This document shows positions 19,954 to 29,718 of a DNA stretch of 64,000 bases, piece by piece. The notes beneath the pieces were generated by a model. That model saw nothing but the letters and a program-made list of their open reading frames with translations. It ran no database searches and was not told where the DNA came from. The DNA is from Rhynchopus sp. YZ270_cl-10 (taxonomy: Eukaryota; Euglenozoa; Diplonemea; Diplonemida; Diplonemidae): positions 1,136,501-1,200,500 of the forward strand of contig OZ037850.1 of assembly GCA_964035575.1 (NCBI GenBank). The letters run 5' to 3'. Within the stretch, counting starts at the first letter, position 1. Each line of letters opens with the position of its first letter. Both the position numbers and the translations under genes were made by a program.

Positions 19954-20271
19954 AGAGAAAGGGGGTCTAGCAGCATCTTACGGTGACTCATCGAGGCGTG
20001 GGTGTGGGTATCCTTTTTTGTCTTCCTTTGGGAAGGAGTACAAGGAGGTTGCGCTGTCCCAAAGGGATTCAATATTGAATGCAACTAACCAAAAACAAAA
20101 CAGAACAAAAATTGCAATAAGCGACTAACTCTCTTTTTGCAGTGTACATGTACAAACGCGAACGAAACAACGAAGAAAAACAATGCGCACCCCCCTCTTC
20201 ATCTGCATCACTCAAATAACCTCCTCACCCATATTGCACACACTCCCTCATCCCATACTATACGACGCCTC

Positions 20272-20348
20272 ATGTCAGCGTGACATATCAGAACCATGCA
20301 AAAATGGCATGTCATAATGACATGTGCACGTTGCCATGTTGACATATG
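20272..20348. promoter_or_regulatory. cluster of ATGTCA/TGACAT inverted motifs
   Basis: Within 77 bp are CATGTCAGCGTGACATATC, GGCATGTCATAATGACATG and GTTGACATATG, that is five copies of TGACAT or its complement, arranged as facing pairs. The cluster lies about 300 bp before the leucine-rich repeat gene. It could be a binding-site cluster or a structured RNA. No function is shown. Confidence 0.35.
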
Positions 20349-20628
20349 TGTGCTGTTCTGTACAGAGTTGATGACACGTACCACCATGTCCTAATGTACC
20401 ACATATTTTTCCAGCACACAAAAATACACCAAAAAACCCCACCTTTTTTTTCGCTTCCCCCCTTTTTTTTCTTCAAGCAACCTTCAAGGTCCTGCGGCTT
20501 TTTTTATATTTTACCCTTTGTAATCCGGGTAGTTTTTGTATTTCGGATTTTATTAGCACCACTACCACCACCACCCTCTCTCTCTCTCTCTCTCGTTCTC
20601 TCTTCTCTGTGAAGACCACTCTTTTTCT

Positions 20629-21633
20629 ATGGCCTGCGTCGACGAATGGTGCATTGAGGCTGAGGCAGCGTACCCACCTAATTTGCATCTTCTCTCTGTG
20701 TCAGGGGAGCTTTCTGCGTCGTTTTCATCTTCGAGCGTGGCGTCTTCGTATGACGATGTGGCGGCGGTGCACGGCGCGTTGATGGAGTGCTCTCCACTGT
20801 ACGCACAGTCGCTTTCGGCAAGCGCTGACTCTTCTTTTGCGTCGATGGCGTCATCTTCGCTGTCGTCGTCGTCGGCATCCTTGGGGGGTCTGTCTGAAGC
20901 ATTGCAGCGCTGCACACATGCTCTTAAGGTCGATTTGAAATTCAGTGAAGTAGGGGGAGACGGCGCCGCCTCGTTATCGAGCTGCCTGCAGAGCTGTGCG
21001 GACGGTGTTCACGTTGATTTGACTTGGGCAAAAATTGGGTCCCGTGGTGCAGTATTGCTTGCAGAAGGACTAAAGAAATGCAGCAAACGAATTCGTCTTG
21101 ACCTAAGCTGCAACTCCTTAGACAGCATCTCCGCCATCGGGTTTGCATCTGCAATGGCAGAAAGTTCTGGACAGATCCGTCTGGATCTTTGCAGTAACTG
21201 CATTGGTGTGGAAGGTGCTGCCGGATTTGCTGATAAATTGCAGGATCTTACCCCATCAACGCACCTCGATTTTTGCGATAATTACTTTGGAGCAGAGGGT
21301 GCAGCGTGCATCGCTGCCGGGCTTATTCAATGTGAAGTACCAAATATTTGTCTTGGTCTTGGACTGAATGATATCAAAGACGAAGGTGCCATCTGCCTGG
21401 CAGAAGCGCTGCCTTATGCACCGCGCCACCTCACCCTCGACCTTTCCGCCAATAATATTACAGAATCCGGCGCAGAAGCCCTCGCAGCAGTGCTCCCACG
21501 CTGCAAAGACCTGACCCTCAACCTCTCTTCAAACGACCTCAAAAAGGGGGGAACGCTCATAAAAGAGGCATTGGAAGGGATGGATAAAACCTGCAACGTT
21601 TCCGTAGACCTCCAATTTACCGGGGCTGAGTGA
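20629..21633 (+). CDS. leucine-rich repeat protein, ribonuclease-inhibitor type
   Basis: A 334-residue single-exon protein. Residues 1-85 are Ser/Ala-rich and probably disordered. From about 90 to 325 there are eight or so repeats of about 28 residues with the pattern 'L-x-L-D-L-S-x-N-x-I/L-x-x-x-G-A-x-x-L-A-x-x-L-x-x-C' (for example IRLDLSCNSL, LTLDLSANNI, LTLNLSSNDL). That pattern and length are those of the RNI-like subclass, which forms a curved protein-binding surface. It has no signal peptide, membrane segment or catalytic domain, so it is a cytosolic scaffold with an unknown partner. The start is the first ATG, 14 nt after a long CT tract ending GAAG at 20614. Confidence 0.85.
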   Translation: MACVDEWCIEAEAAYPPNLHLLSVSGELSASFSSSSVASSYDDVAAVHGALMECSPLYAQSLSASADSSFASMASSSLSSSSASLGGLSEALQRCTHALKVDLKFSEVGGDGAASLSSCLQSCADGVHVDLTWAKIGSRGAVLLAEGLKKCSKRIRLDLSCNSLDSISAIGFASAMAESSGQIRLDLCSNCIGVEGAAGFADKLQDLTPSTHLDFCDNYFGAEGAACIAAGLIQCEVPNICLGLGLNDIKDEGAICLAEALPYAPRHLTLDLSANNITESGAEALAAVLPRCKDLTLNLSSNDLKKGGTLIKEALEGMDKTCNVSVDLQFTGAE

Positions 21634-22014
21634 ATGGGGAAAAAATAGAAATTAGGGAGGGGAAGGAGGCCCTAGGGACAATTGAAAGAGAATTTTAAAA
21701 GGGGGGGGGGTTTTTTGGGGGCGTTGGAGAGGGGGTGGAGAAAAAAAGGACAGTGGAGATTCCACAACTGTGGCAACACAACCGAGGCAACTACACTACT
21801 CCAACAATTTTTCAAAAAAAAAAAACGTTTGGTTTAGGGTTTTGCCGGTCCTCCACACCGTAAGTGTCTTTGGATGGTATTTCCAATGGGCGCAATAGAG
21901 GTGGGAGGAGGAGGGGAAACCCTGATATGAATTCTGAACGTACACTGTGTCGGGGCGTATTTCAAGTTAAATTTTTTTTATAAAATACACACCATCTTTT
22001 TTGGAGTGGTTTCA
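21634..22014. other. 3' flank with a family-H repeat
   Basis: No gene. 21752-21804 is a family-H copy (GTGGAGATTCCACAACTG, GGCAACACAACCGAGGC, ACTACACTACTCCAA), in gene orientation. G-rich runs flank it. Confidence 0.6.
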
Positions 22015-22210
22015 GTACTGAAAAAAAGATTGGAGGCAGCGCTTTTGGGGGGGGGGAAAAAACAAAAAAAAAAAAAAATGCTTTTGTAAATGATTTGCTG
22101 TGATTTTTCACAAAGATTCAATACTCAATTGCAGTACACACTTTTTTCCATCTTTTTTTACTCCCGGATTTTGAGCGCACAAACAAAGACCCAATCTTCT
22201 TTTTTCTTCG
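22015..22210. repeat. ~190-bp segment, diverged copy at 23995-24190
   Basis: Both segments contain, in the same order, AAAAAGAT-GGGAGGCAGCGCT, TACTCAATT, TTTTTTCCATC/TTTTTTCACC and GAGCGCACAAACAAA(A)GACCC. They are direct repeats about 2 kb apart that bracket the 270-bp tandem array. Confidence 0.65.
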
Positions 22211-22318
22211 ACTGTTTCACTGCCAAATATGGTAGATCAGCATCATAACTTTGTGAAGCTTTGTAAAACGCCCCCCGGATAGCACCAATATGTGTCTTCT
22301 TCATGCCGTATTCGTACA

Positions 22319-22360
22319 AAATTATCGACCGTAATTATGTTCGACCTTTTCAGGATTTTT
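22319..22360. mobile_element. left-part fragment of the CCGTAATCG inverted-repeat family
   Basis: ACAAAATTATCGACCGTAA, then TTCGACCTTTTCAGGATTTT resembles the middle of the intact element at 39612-39722 and stops exactly where the 270-bp tandem array begins. The matching right part (TTTTTTACGGTCGAAC, then TTTTTACGATTACGG) lies at 24186-24224. Confidence 0.5.
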
Positions 22361-23433
22361 CAACTTACCTTCCTTCACCCCCCCCTGTAAGGGCAACCGT
22401 AGGTGAAGTAAGGTATAGTATTGAAATCGATGTGGGGGGGGAGTAAAGGGTCAATTTTACAAAACCAGATTTTGAGGAAAATTTTAGCCGAAAATGGGCC
22501 CCACGTATAAGCAACCGGGCTCATATTTCTCAAAATTTAAGTGGTCAAAAAATTGTCCAATTTTCGAGATTGACCCCACCACTGCACGGGCGGAGCCCAA
22601 AAATGCAAATAAGGACCCTTTTTAATTTGTCAACTTACCTTCCTTCACCCCCCCCTGTAAGGGCAACCGTAGGTGAAGTAAGGTATAGTATTGAAATCGA
22701 TGTGGGGGGGGAGTAAAGGGTCAATTTTACAAAACCAGATTTTGAGGAAAATTTTAGCCGAAAATGGGCCCCACGTATAAGCAACCGGGCTCATATTTCT
22801 CAAAATTTAAGTGGTCAAAAAATTGTCCAATTTTCGAGATTGACCCCACCACTGCACGGGCGGAGCCCAAAAATGCAAATAAGGACCCTTTTTAATTTGT
22901 CAACTTACCTTCCTTCACCCCCCCCTGTAAGGGCAACCGTAGGTGAAGTAAGGTATAGTATTGAAATCGATGTGGGGGGGGAGTAAAGGGTCAATTTTAC
23001 AAAACCAGATTTTGAGGAAAATTTTAGCCGAAAATGGGCCCCACGTATAAGGAACCGGGCTCATATTTCTCAAAATTTAAGTGGTCAAAAAATTGTCCAA
23101 TTTTCGAGATTGACCCCACCACTGCACGGGCGGAGCCCAAAAATGCAAATAAGGACCCTTTTTCAACTTACCTTCCTTCACCCCCCCCTGTAAGGGCAAC
23201 CGTAGGTGAAGTAAGGTATAGTATTGAAATCGATGTGGGGGGGGAGTAAAGGGTCAATTTTACAAAACCAGATTTTGAGGAAAATTTTAGCCGAAAATGG
23301 GCCCCACGTATAAGCAACCGGGCTCATATTTCTCAAAATTTAAGTGGTCAAAAAATTGTCCAATTTTCGAGATTGACCCCACCACTGCACGGGCGGAGCC
23401 CAAAAATGCAAATAAGGACCCTTTTTAATTTGT
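22361..23433. repeat. four tandem copies of a 270-bp unit
   Basis: Units start at 22361, 22631, 22901 and 23164. Periods are 270, 270 and 263 (the last join lacks AATTTGT). The copies are nearly identical; one visible difference is GCAACC against GGAACC in the third. Each begins CAACTTACCTTCCTTCACCC, includes an inverted GGTGAAGTAAGG and a G8 tract, and ends AAGGACCCTTTTT. No open frame of note. The near-identity implies recent amplification. Confidence 0.97.
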
Positions 23434-23994
23434 TCTCTTGAAATGTGTAATTTCATGTTTTCGCGAAAAAATAACGACTGATCCCACAAGGGTTGAAGGA
23501 AGGTGGTTGAAAACAACAATAACAACAAGGACAAGTAATTGCTAAGAAAAAAACGGGGTGTGCTGTGGAAAACCCCGCGCGATTTTCGAAACCACCGTAG
23601 CATCCTGGCGATTTGCTGGAGGTGCTGATGTGCCTGGTGTGATCGATGTGTTGTAGTCTGTGCATTCTGTGCTTCTTCCGCACTCCAACGACGACGACAA
23701 TGTGGGGAGCCTGTGGACAAAAACGAGCTGGAACACGCCGAGCCTACTGAGCCGACGTCCAACAACGCTATCGAGCAGATGGTGCTGGACGGAGAGGACA
23801 GCGCCCCTTCTTGAACGTTTCAGATGCTGGCGTCCCAGTGGATCTGGCAGCGTACGAAGAGCGTTAGCATACCTGCAGAAGAGCAGAATGCTGGACGTGC
23901 TGTAGATTATTTCTACAGGATGGAGTTCCACATCACACCCCGTTTTTTTTCCGATAGCAATTACTTGTTTTTTGATAAAACAACTTGTTGTCAA
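23434..23994 (+). other. coding-like, Cys-rich remnant
   Basis: The + strand between about 23630 and 23815 reads as a compositionally coding-like peptide (CAWCDRCVVVCAFC, then LQRRRQCGEPVDKNELEH and IEQMVLDGEDSAPS, then stop) without a start codon. Repeated Cys-x-x-Cys suggests a zinc-binding tail, such as those that end piggyBac-type transposases, but this is only suggestive. A hairpin (CTGTAGATTATTTCTACAG) is at 23901-23919. Confidence 0.3.
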
Positions 23995-24224
23995 ATTCTA
24001 AAAAGATGGGAGGCAGCGCTGCAGGGCAAACAAAACGGATTGAATAAAACAGAAGCTTGCTTGTTTTCTTTGAGTACTCAATTAACCACAACAACCGTAC
24101 TTCAGTTTAACACATTTTTTTTCACCTTTTTGTTTTCCCGGCTTTGAGCGCACAAACAAAAGACCCGATCTTTTTTTTTTGAAAGTTCGACCTTTTTTAC
24201 GGTCGAACATTTTTACGATTACGG
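23995..24224. repeat. second copy of the ~190-bp segment plus right half of the CCGTAATCG element
   Basis: 23995-24190 repeats 22015-22210 in diverged form. 24186-24224 carries TTCGACCTTTTTTACGG, TCGAACATTTTTACG and ATTACGG, the right terminus of the family intact at 39612-39722. Confidence 0.55.
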
Positions 24225-24725
24225 CATATGCTATTCCGCAAACCCGGACATTTTTGTTGAACGTTTGAACACTATTATCTCCTTTCAGATCACGTTGTTT
24301 CACATCCCCGCAACACAAATCCCCTCTTTATTCCAGTCTTTTTGAGCATATAACAAAGCTTTGATATTTTTTTTTTGCTATATCTTCTCTCTCTCTCTCT
24401 CTCTCCAGAAAACACCTATAGAATCATTGGCTTGCTGCACTTTATTGTTGCTGCAATTTTTTTTTTTTATTTTCCGTTAGTTTTTTGTCGCTTTATTTTT
24501 CCCCCCCTTCTTTTATTTAGAGCTCGGATAACCAATTGCCAGCCGGTGTCTAGGCTAGAGATGTTTGCACTTTTTCATAACCACAAACAAACAAATCAAC
24601 AGGGTACTTTTTAGCACCCTCTATGCCTTCGTTTCGTCAGAAAAGGATGTATATGAAATAAAATTTCTCGTTATATGTGTTTGCATCTGTAGAGACATCT
24701 TCAATACAAAAATTTCATTGTTTTT
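24225..24725. other. gene-free, low complexity, weak family-B copy
   Basis: A CT microsatellite is at about 24387-24407. 24525-24575 resembles family B (ending GATGTTTGCACTTTTTC). Nothing else is supported. Confidence 0.4.
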
Positions 24726-24850
24726 GGTGAGCCTAAGCGAGGCTTAGGTTCATCTTTTCTTTGTGGAAACCATCGCAGCTGTTGCTGCGCGAATGTGATC
24801 AAGGTGGCTAAGCATGAGAGGCTTAGGATCATCCTATAAACCTTTCTTTT
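24726..24850 (+). repeat. two family-A hairpin repeats
   Basis: 24726-24763 reads GGTGAGCCTAAGCGAGGCT, then TAGGTTCATC, a shortened hairpin. 24801-24850 is a near-consensus copy (AAGGTGGCTAAGCATGAG, AGGCTTAGGATCATCC, TATAAACC, T tail). Confidence 0.85.
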
Positions 24851-24952
24851 TTTCCTCTTTTTCCTCTCGTTTCTCCTTTTTATTTGCAGAGAAGAGATCT
24901 TTCTACTCGGCCACATCCTCGGTTGAGATGACAAAACAAAGCGAAGTTTTAG

Positions 24953-25043
24953 TACAGTCATCCAACAAAGGTTGGTGGGGTAAAAACGTTGGTGGATTTG
25001 GGGGCTCGAAAAAAGCCCCACCAACCTTTGTTGGATGACTGTA
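24953..25043. mobile_element. Tc1/mariner-like MITE with perfect 28-bp termini
   Basis: The arms TACAGTCATCCAACAAAGG... and its exact reverse complement ...CTTTGTTGGATGACTGTA are perfect for 28 bp and enclose only ~35 bp. Outer TA dinucleotides and CAGT-type ends are those of Tc1/mariner elements. At 91 bp it is a minimal non-autonomous or foldback element. Confidence 0.92.
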
Positions 25044-25182
25044 TCTCTACCAACTTCCCTTGGTTTGAAAAATATGAAAACGGTACTACCGCGACATGGT
25101 CTGTACAACGAACTTTACCGTTTTCCTCTCTTGGAAGATGTCCTTTCTTTGCCTTTCCTGTAACAACACCTAGTACAGCACT

Positions 25183-25252
25183 CCGAGAGTTCGATAACCC
25201 CCACGGAGTGTCAGTGCCTGCGTCCCAGAGGCGTTTTGCACTTTTATTTGCC
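25183..25252 (+). repeat. family-B dispersed repeat
   Basis: GAGTTCGATAACCC, CACGGAGTGTCAGTGCCTG, CGTCCCAGAGGCG and TTTTGCACTTTT follow the family-B order: GGTT-loop-AACC hairpin, CGGAG, GTGCCTGCGTCC, GGCGTTTGCAC, T-rich tail. Confidence 0.8.
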
Positions 25253-25537
25253 TATTTTTTCTTGTTTTTTTTTAAAACACACAAAAACAATACCCGGATC
25301 GCGATTATTTCCAATGTACAGTACATCCCAGAATACGCAAATAGATCTGGTGACTGCTGGTGACTCTCGTGAAGTATAGTCCCGCGTGCTGTAAATATTG
25401 AACCCAACGAAGCCCAATAGGAAAAAGGAAAAAACGACAAGAAAATGTCGCAAAAGGGAAACCAAATCGTTTCAATAGACGTGCCTTCCTAATCTCGTCT
25501 TTGTGAGTTTTACCTCTTTTTTTCATTTTAGTTTTTC

Positions 25538-25806
25538 TGATGTCTTGTGCACGAGAGGCACATTTCAAATATGTTTTGTTGTTCTGTTTCCCCCCCTTTG
25601 CCATTGGGTATGTTCCATCTAACAACGTCATTTTTTTTTTGTCGCTATCTTCACTTTATGAAAGGTGACTATTGCCTAGCTTAAGTTTAATCCTATCCAA
25701 ATGTAAATAATACCAAAGAAGTGCTCTCCCTGGGGTTCAATAACGCGGAGAACCAAGTGCCTGCGTCCACCGGTGTCCCTGTTAGGTGTTTGCACTTTCC
25801 ACTTCA
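25538..25806 (+). repeat. G-A-B repeat cluster
   Basis: Family G at 25538-25573 (TGTCTTGTGCACGAGAGGCA), a diverged family A at 25662-25700 and a good family B at 25729-25802 (GGGGTTCAATAACGCGGAG, AACCAAGTGCCTGCGTCC, GTGTTTGCACTTTCC), all in gene orientation. Confidence 0.75.
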
Positions 25807-25807
25807 C

Positions 25808-25936
25808 CCACCTGATTTTTACCTTACGCGTATAGGCGCGTATAGCGCGTAAAGGCTGGGGAAAATGGGTGGGATTTGGCCTATACGGGCCTGTACGGGC
25901 CTTTACGCGCCTATACGTGGGGTAAAAATCAGGTGG
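25808..25936. mobile_element. inverted-repeat element, 129 bp
   Basis: Begins CCACCTGATTTTTACCTTAC and ends GTAAAAATCAGGTGG. The inner arms (GCGTATAGGCGCGTA against TACGCGCCTATACG) also pair, so nearly the whole element folds back on itself. No coding capacity. Confidence 0.85.
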
Positions 25937-26085
25937 TTCTCTTCTCTTTCTTGAAGAGAAACATACAAAAGAGCCACCTTTACCTTTGTTTTCTTTTTTT
26001 CTGTCGGTGACTTAGGGTATTATACGAGGTGTTTTTTCCCGCCCTGCATTGTGATTGTTGCGTGATGATTTATGTTACTGATCTC

Positions 26086-26137
26086 GTAACCTCTACAACT
26101 CCTTTACGGCAGGGCAACCGGATGAGGTGTTACTTCC
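26086..26137 (-). repeat. inverted copy of the repeat in kinase intron 3
   Basis: The reverse complement matches 11847-11897. Here it is followed by TTCCAATGGGC, which also occurs near 21890, so the full repeat may be longer. Confidence 0.75.
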
Positions 26138-26654
26138 AATGGGCTTGCAGAAGGGCGGTCTTTTACTTTCTTTGTTTGGTATTTTTTTGTTTTGTTTTGT
26201 TTTGGTGACCCCCTTGGGTCAAGAAGAGAGAGAATTACATAGACAGCATTAGGTGTGTTTGTGTTGTGAAGCGCCGACACCTAGAAACGAAGAGTACATC
26301 TCTCTCTTCCCTTTTTGTTGACCTACGTTAGTTTGACAGCATCCCTACAAAAAAAAAAAAAGACCCCTTATTGCATAATTTCCTGCAATATTAGTTCCCC
26401 CCAAAAAACTCAACTAAATGGCAGTACCAATTTTTTTTTCAAAGATCTGTGTGCACAGAAAGGCAGATACATCTGACCAACTTTTTTGTTCTACTTATTT
26501 GAGAAGGAGGTTTTTGTTTACCTTATCTGGTGAAGGGCTTCTTATTGGGCAAATAATGTGCGAACACAGCCCGTTTGAGTGAAAATCCCAGAACACTTCT
26601 CGACCCTTCCTTTTTTTCCCCCCCTTAGTGATTCGCATCTTGTACAAAAGAGAA

Positions 26655-26770
26655 AGTGGAGATTGCACAACTGTGGCAACACAACCGAGGCAACTACACT
26701 ACTCCAAACAATTTAGCAAAAATTGCGTGGAGTTCACACGATAAAAAAGCGAGGTGTCTACACGTCATCA
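26655..26770 (+). repeat. family-H repeat with a variant behind it
   Basis: 26655-26708 is the family-H consensus (GTGGAGATTGCACAACTGTG, GCAACACAACCGAGGC, AACTACACTACTCC). At about 26729 a related unit follows (GTGGAGTTCACACG, then GAGGTGTCTACACG), also found at 29106 and 40616. Confidence 0.85.
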
Positions 26771-27021
26771 ATTTTTCAAAATAATAATAAAAAAATCTGG
26801 ATAGTAAGACCGTAGTAGTAAGACCGTATGGCAGCCACTCTATACAGCTTATCCAACCCCATACCAATCAAGCCTTGAATAGTGGCCCCAAAGATGCCTC
26901 AATTTCTTTTTCAAAATACTTCTTTTCCACAAAGGAAAGTATACGAAAAATAACATAGAAAAATGCCGAACATATCACCGTGTAATCGTCAGGGTCAGAT
27001 CAAGACCCCCCCTCTTTATAC

Positions 27022-27151
27022 ACCGAAGGCGAATATACCGTATTCGCCTATTTTCTTCTATATTCGCCCTATATTCGGATCCGAAAAAAGGGCGAATATG
27101 GTCCAAGAATTTTGGGATTCGAAAAAAGGGCGGAAACATATTCGCCTTCGG
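27022..27151. mobile_element. inverted-repeat element with CCGAAGGCGAATAT ends
   Basis: Starts ACCGAAGGCGAATATACCG and ends CATATTCGCCTTCGG. The inner sequence repeats short TATTCGCC and GGCGAATA blocks. About 130 bp, no coding room. Confidence 0.8.
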
Positions 27152-27185
27152 GATGCCTATTGTGGCTAATCGTTATATTTATTTT

Positions 27186-27232
27186 TAGTGTCTGCGTCCG
27201 ATGAACGGTGAGGCGTTTGCACTCTCTTTTAC
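27186..27232 (+). repeat. family-B repeat, 3' part
   Basis: GTGTCTGCGTCCGATGAACG, then GTGAGGCGTTTGCAC and a T/C tail. The GGTT/AACC hairpin part is missing. Confidence 0.75.
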
Positions 27233-27628
27233 TTTATATATTACGCAGAAACCAGTGTCGTACCAACGAAGTACATGCCTCAAACCACATCCCTTTGCAC
27301 TTCATTTTTTGTGAAGCCAACGGTGTTTTATAATAGCTTTTTATTTCTCTCTCCTCAGATGTGCACAGCAAAGCAAACATCTCTTTTTTTTCTTCCAAGT
27401 TTTTTTCTGTTTTTTGTCTCCTCTTTTTGCCTTGGGATATTATACACCATGAAAAGCAATGGAGCACAAATCACACTCAAAAAGAAAAATGGTTTTGCAC
27501 TTCCAACACCTTTTTTGAACCGCCTCCGTTCTCTTACGGTACGGATCCCTTACGTCCCACCCTTTGCATGAGCTCGACCGAGCTGCGTTTTATCACGTTT
27601 TTTTTTAAAACTATTTTTTTCCCCTTCA

Positions 27629-27882
27629 TTGGTGACTAATCATGAGAGGCTTAGGGTCATCTTATAAACTTTTCTTTTCTATTCTTTTCCTTCATTGTGT
27701 GTCAATGAGGAGAAAAAAATGCCCCACAATCTTTTTGAAACTCCTGTTTAATAATGGGGGTTGAGCGTTTGAAAGATTGCATTTTCAAAAAAAAATTCGA
27801 GCATGGGGCTATTGAAGTGCCCTCCTCTGGGGATCCATAACCCCGCAGAGAATTCGGGCACCTGCGTCCCCCCAATGTCTCT
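27629..27882 (+). repeat. family-A and family-B repeats
   Basis: 27629-27680 is a near-consensus family A (TGGTGACTAATCATGAGAGG, CTTAGGGTCATCTTATAAAC, T tail). 27819-27882 is family B in which the hairpin has become GGGG-loop-CCCC (CTCTGGGGATCCATAACCCC, GCAGAG), a paired change that keeps the stem. Confidence 0.8.
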
Positions 27883-28855
27883 CTCCTGGTGATTTTTTCA
27901 CCACCTTCTCTCTATTATTTTAGAACGAAAAAAATTGGAATTTTTTTTTTTGCAACTGACGCGCTGGAGAGGCCCTGGCCAAACATGGCGTGTTAGGGGA
28001 AATATATTCGTCGCACAGATTAGATCAGAGACCCCACCCGATATGTTTTTCATTTTACCTCTTTTGTGCTCCGCCACCGACACTCCCATTTTCTGTACTT
28101 CAGGCAATAATCATAAACCATCACACACTGACACAGTCCGCGTGTGCTGGAAACAATCAATTTTTTCAAAAAAAAAAAAAAAAAAAAAAAGAGTGTCGGC
28201 AGGTGGAAGCGTGCAATGCAACAAACGGTCGAGATCTGATCAAGCGAAACGGATATATTTTGAATTGAACCGAACGGACTTCCTTACTGGTAATTTCTGA
28301 AGGAAAAGTATATTGTATTCAACTTTTTTATTTTTTTTTTTCTGGGACCCCATTTATTCCCATCCGTTCGTCGAATACATCCTTAGTAAGTTTCCCGCTC
28401 TATACCGTGAGGTATTCTTGCGGGGAAAGAAAAGAAAACGAAAAAAAAAAAAAAACTGAAAACAAAACACAAACGTACAGAACCCATCTCTGGGAGAATG
28501 TCAAATACAACAAAAGTAACGTCCAGCACTATTCACTCCCCCTTTATTTTCCCTTCGTTTTTTTTTCTATATTACGATCTTATCTTCATCATTTTTTTTT
28601 GTGACATTTGCCTGCGTTCGTTCGCGAGAGGTATCTGCACCCAATCCCACCCCCATTGATAGTTTTTGCAATGAATACAAATGTAGTTTTAAGCATTGAG
28701 TATTTCACCGATAGTTTGATTCAATCAAAACAGATCATACAAAAAAAAAAAAAAAAAGAAAAGCAAGCCTCCTGTGTCAGAAGTCTTGTAAGTAAATTAC
28801 GCATCAGACCAGGGCACTCCTCTGCCTGAGGTGTGCTGTCTGTAACTATCCTGGG
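27883..28855. other. gene-free, A/T tracts
   Basis: Long A runs (28170-28190, 28441-28456, 28740-28756). No element or gene recognised. Confidence 0.4.
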
Positions 28856-29242
28856 TATTGAGTGCAGAAACGTACGTCTGTGGTGTTGGTGGACGATTGT
28901 CGCTACAGCAAATGATGGCAATATGTGTGTCTGGTTGCGCCCCCCAAAAAAAAAATCATAAAAAAAAACCTGACCCAAACCTATTTCACCCGGGCCTAGC
29001 TAGCCTGGGTTTCCCTTGATCCCCGTTCGTTACCTGACGAGTGGAGGCGGGAGGGGGACGTAGTAACGGTATCCACGAAACGAGAGATAGGCGAGGATCG
29101 GCTGCGTGGAGCTCACATGAGAAAAAAGGGCGAGGTGTCTACACGTTTTCAATTTTTTTTTTTTTTTTCAATTTTTTAAATGGGTGGCGTTATATTTTTT
29201 CAAGGTGGCTAAAGCAAGAACGAGGCTTGGGATCATTTCGCA
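28856..29242 (+). repeat. family-I, family-H-variant and family-A copies
   Basis: 28856-28912 is family I with a different hairpin (ATTGAGTGCAGAAACG, then GGACGATTGTCGCTACAGC). 29106-29150 is the GTGGAGCTCACATGAG/GAGGTGTCTACACG unit. 29201-29242 is family A (CAAGGTGGCTAAAGC, CGAGGCTTGGGATCATTT). Confidence 0.65.
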
Positions 29243-29665
29243 TTTCAGTGGGACAGCGGAGTTGTTAGCGCTCTAGTTTTCCCTCATAACTTTTTTTCTA
29301 TTTTTATCGACGCTTTTCTTTACCAATATTTGAAGAACAATTTTCGCCCCCCCACCCCGCCCCATGAAATTACATATGGGAGTGGTGTGCCGGCGATCTT
29401 TTTTTTTTTCTTGTCTCAAAAAACACCCCTTGTGATTTTAAAAATCCGCAATGACAAACACAGCCATTCGTTACTAATTTTGATAGCGGAAAGAACTAAG
29501 TACCTGCCACCGGTGGTCTCCGGTGAGCGCGTCTTTGTACAATTCAACTTCTCGTTGTTTTTCTCTCCCTGGGACTCACACCCGGTGTAGTGTCGACAAC
29601 CCTTGCAAAGGGCTGCAAAACGAAACACACCGGGTCCATTTTTTTTTTCTTGTTTTGAGAGTTTT

Positions 29666-29718
29666 GACAGTGCCTGCATCCGGCGAAACGGCGTGTTTGC
29701 ACTTTCAACCTCTCTTTT
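29666..29718 (+). repeat. family-B repeat, 3' part
   Basis: CAGTGCCTGCATCCGGCG, AAACGGCGTGTTTGCACTTTC and AACCTCTC, then T's. A weaker copy precedes it at about 29470-29560. Confidence 0.75.

Noticed and set aside
22361-23433. CRISPR-like array
   Set aside because: Units are 270 bp, head-to-tail without spacers, in a eukaryotic genome.
22015-24190. LTR element bounded by the two ~190-bp direct repeats
   Set aside because: No primer-binding site, polypurine tract, terminal TG/CA or coding remains are visible between them, and the repeats are strongly diverged.
24953-25043. Rho-independent-type terminator at the perfect hairpin
   Set aside because: The organism is eukaryotic. TA flanks and CAGT ends point to a mobile element.
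27935-28300. 121-codon open frame in the gene desert
   Set aside because: It crosses a 20-A run, has no domain and no gene-like composition.
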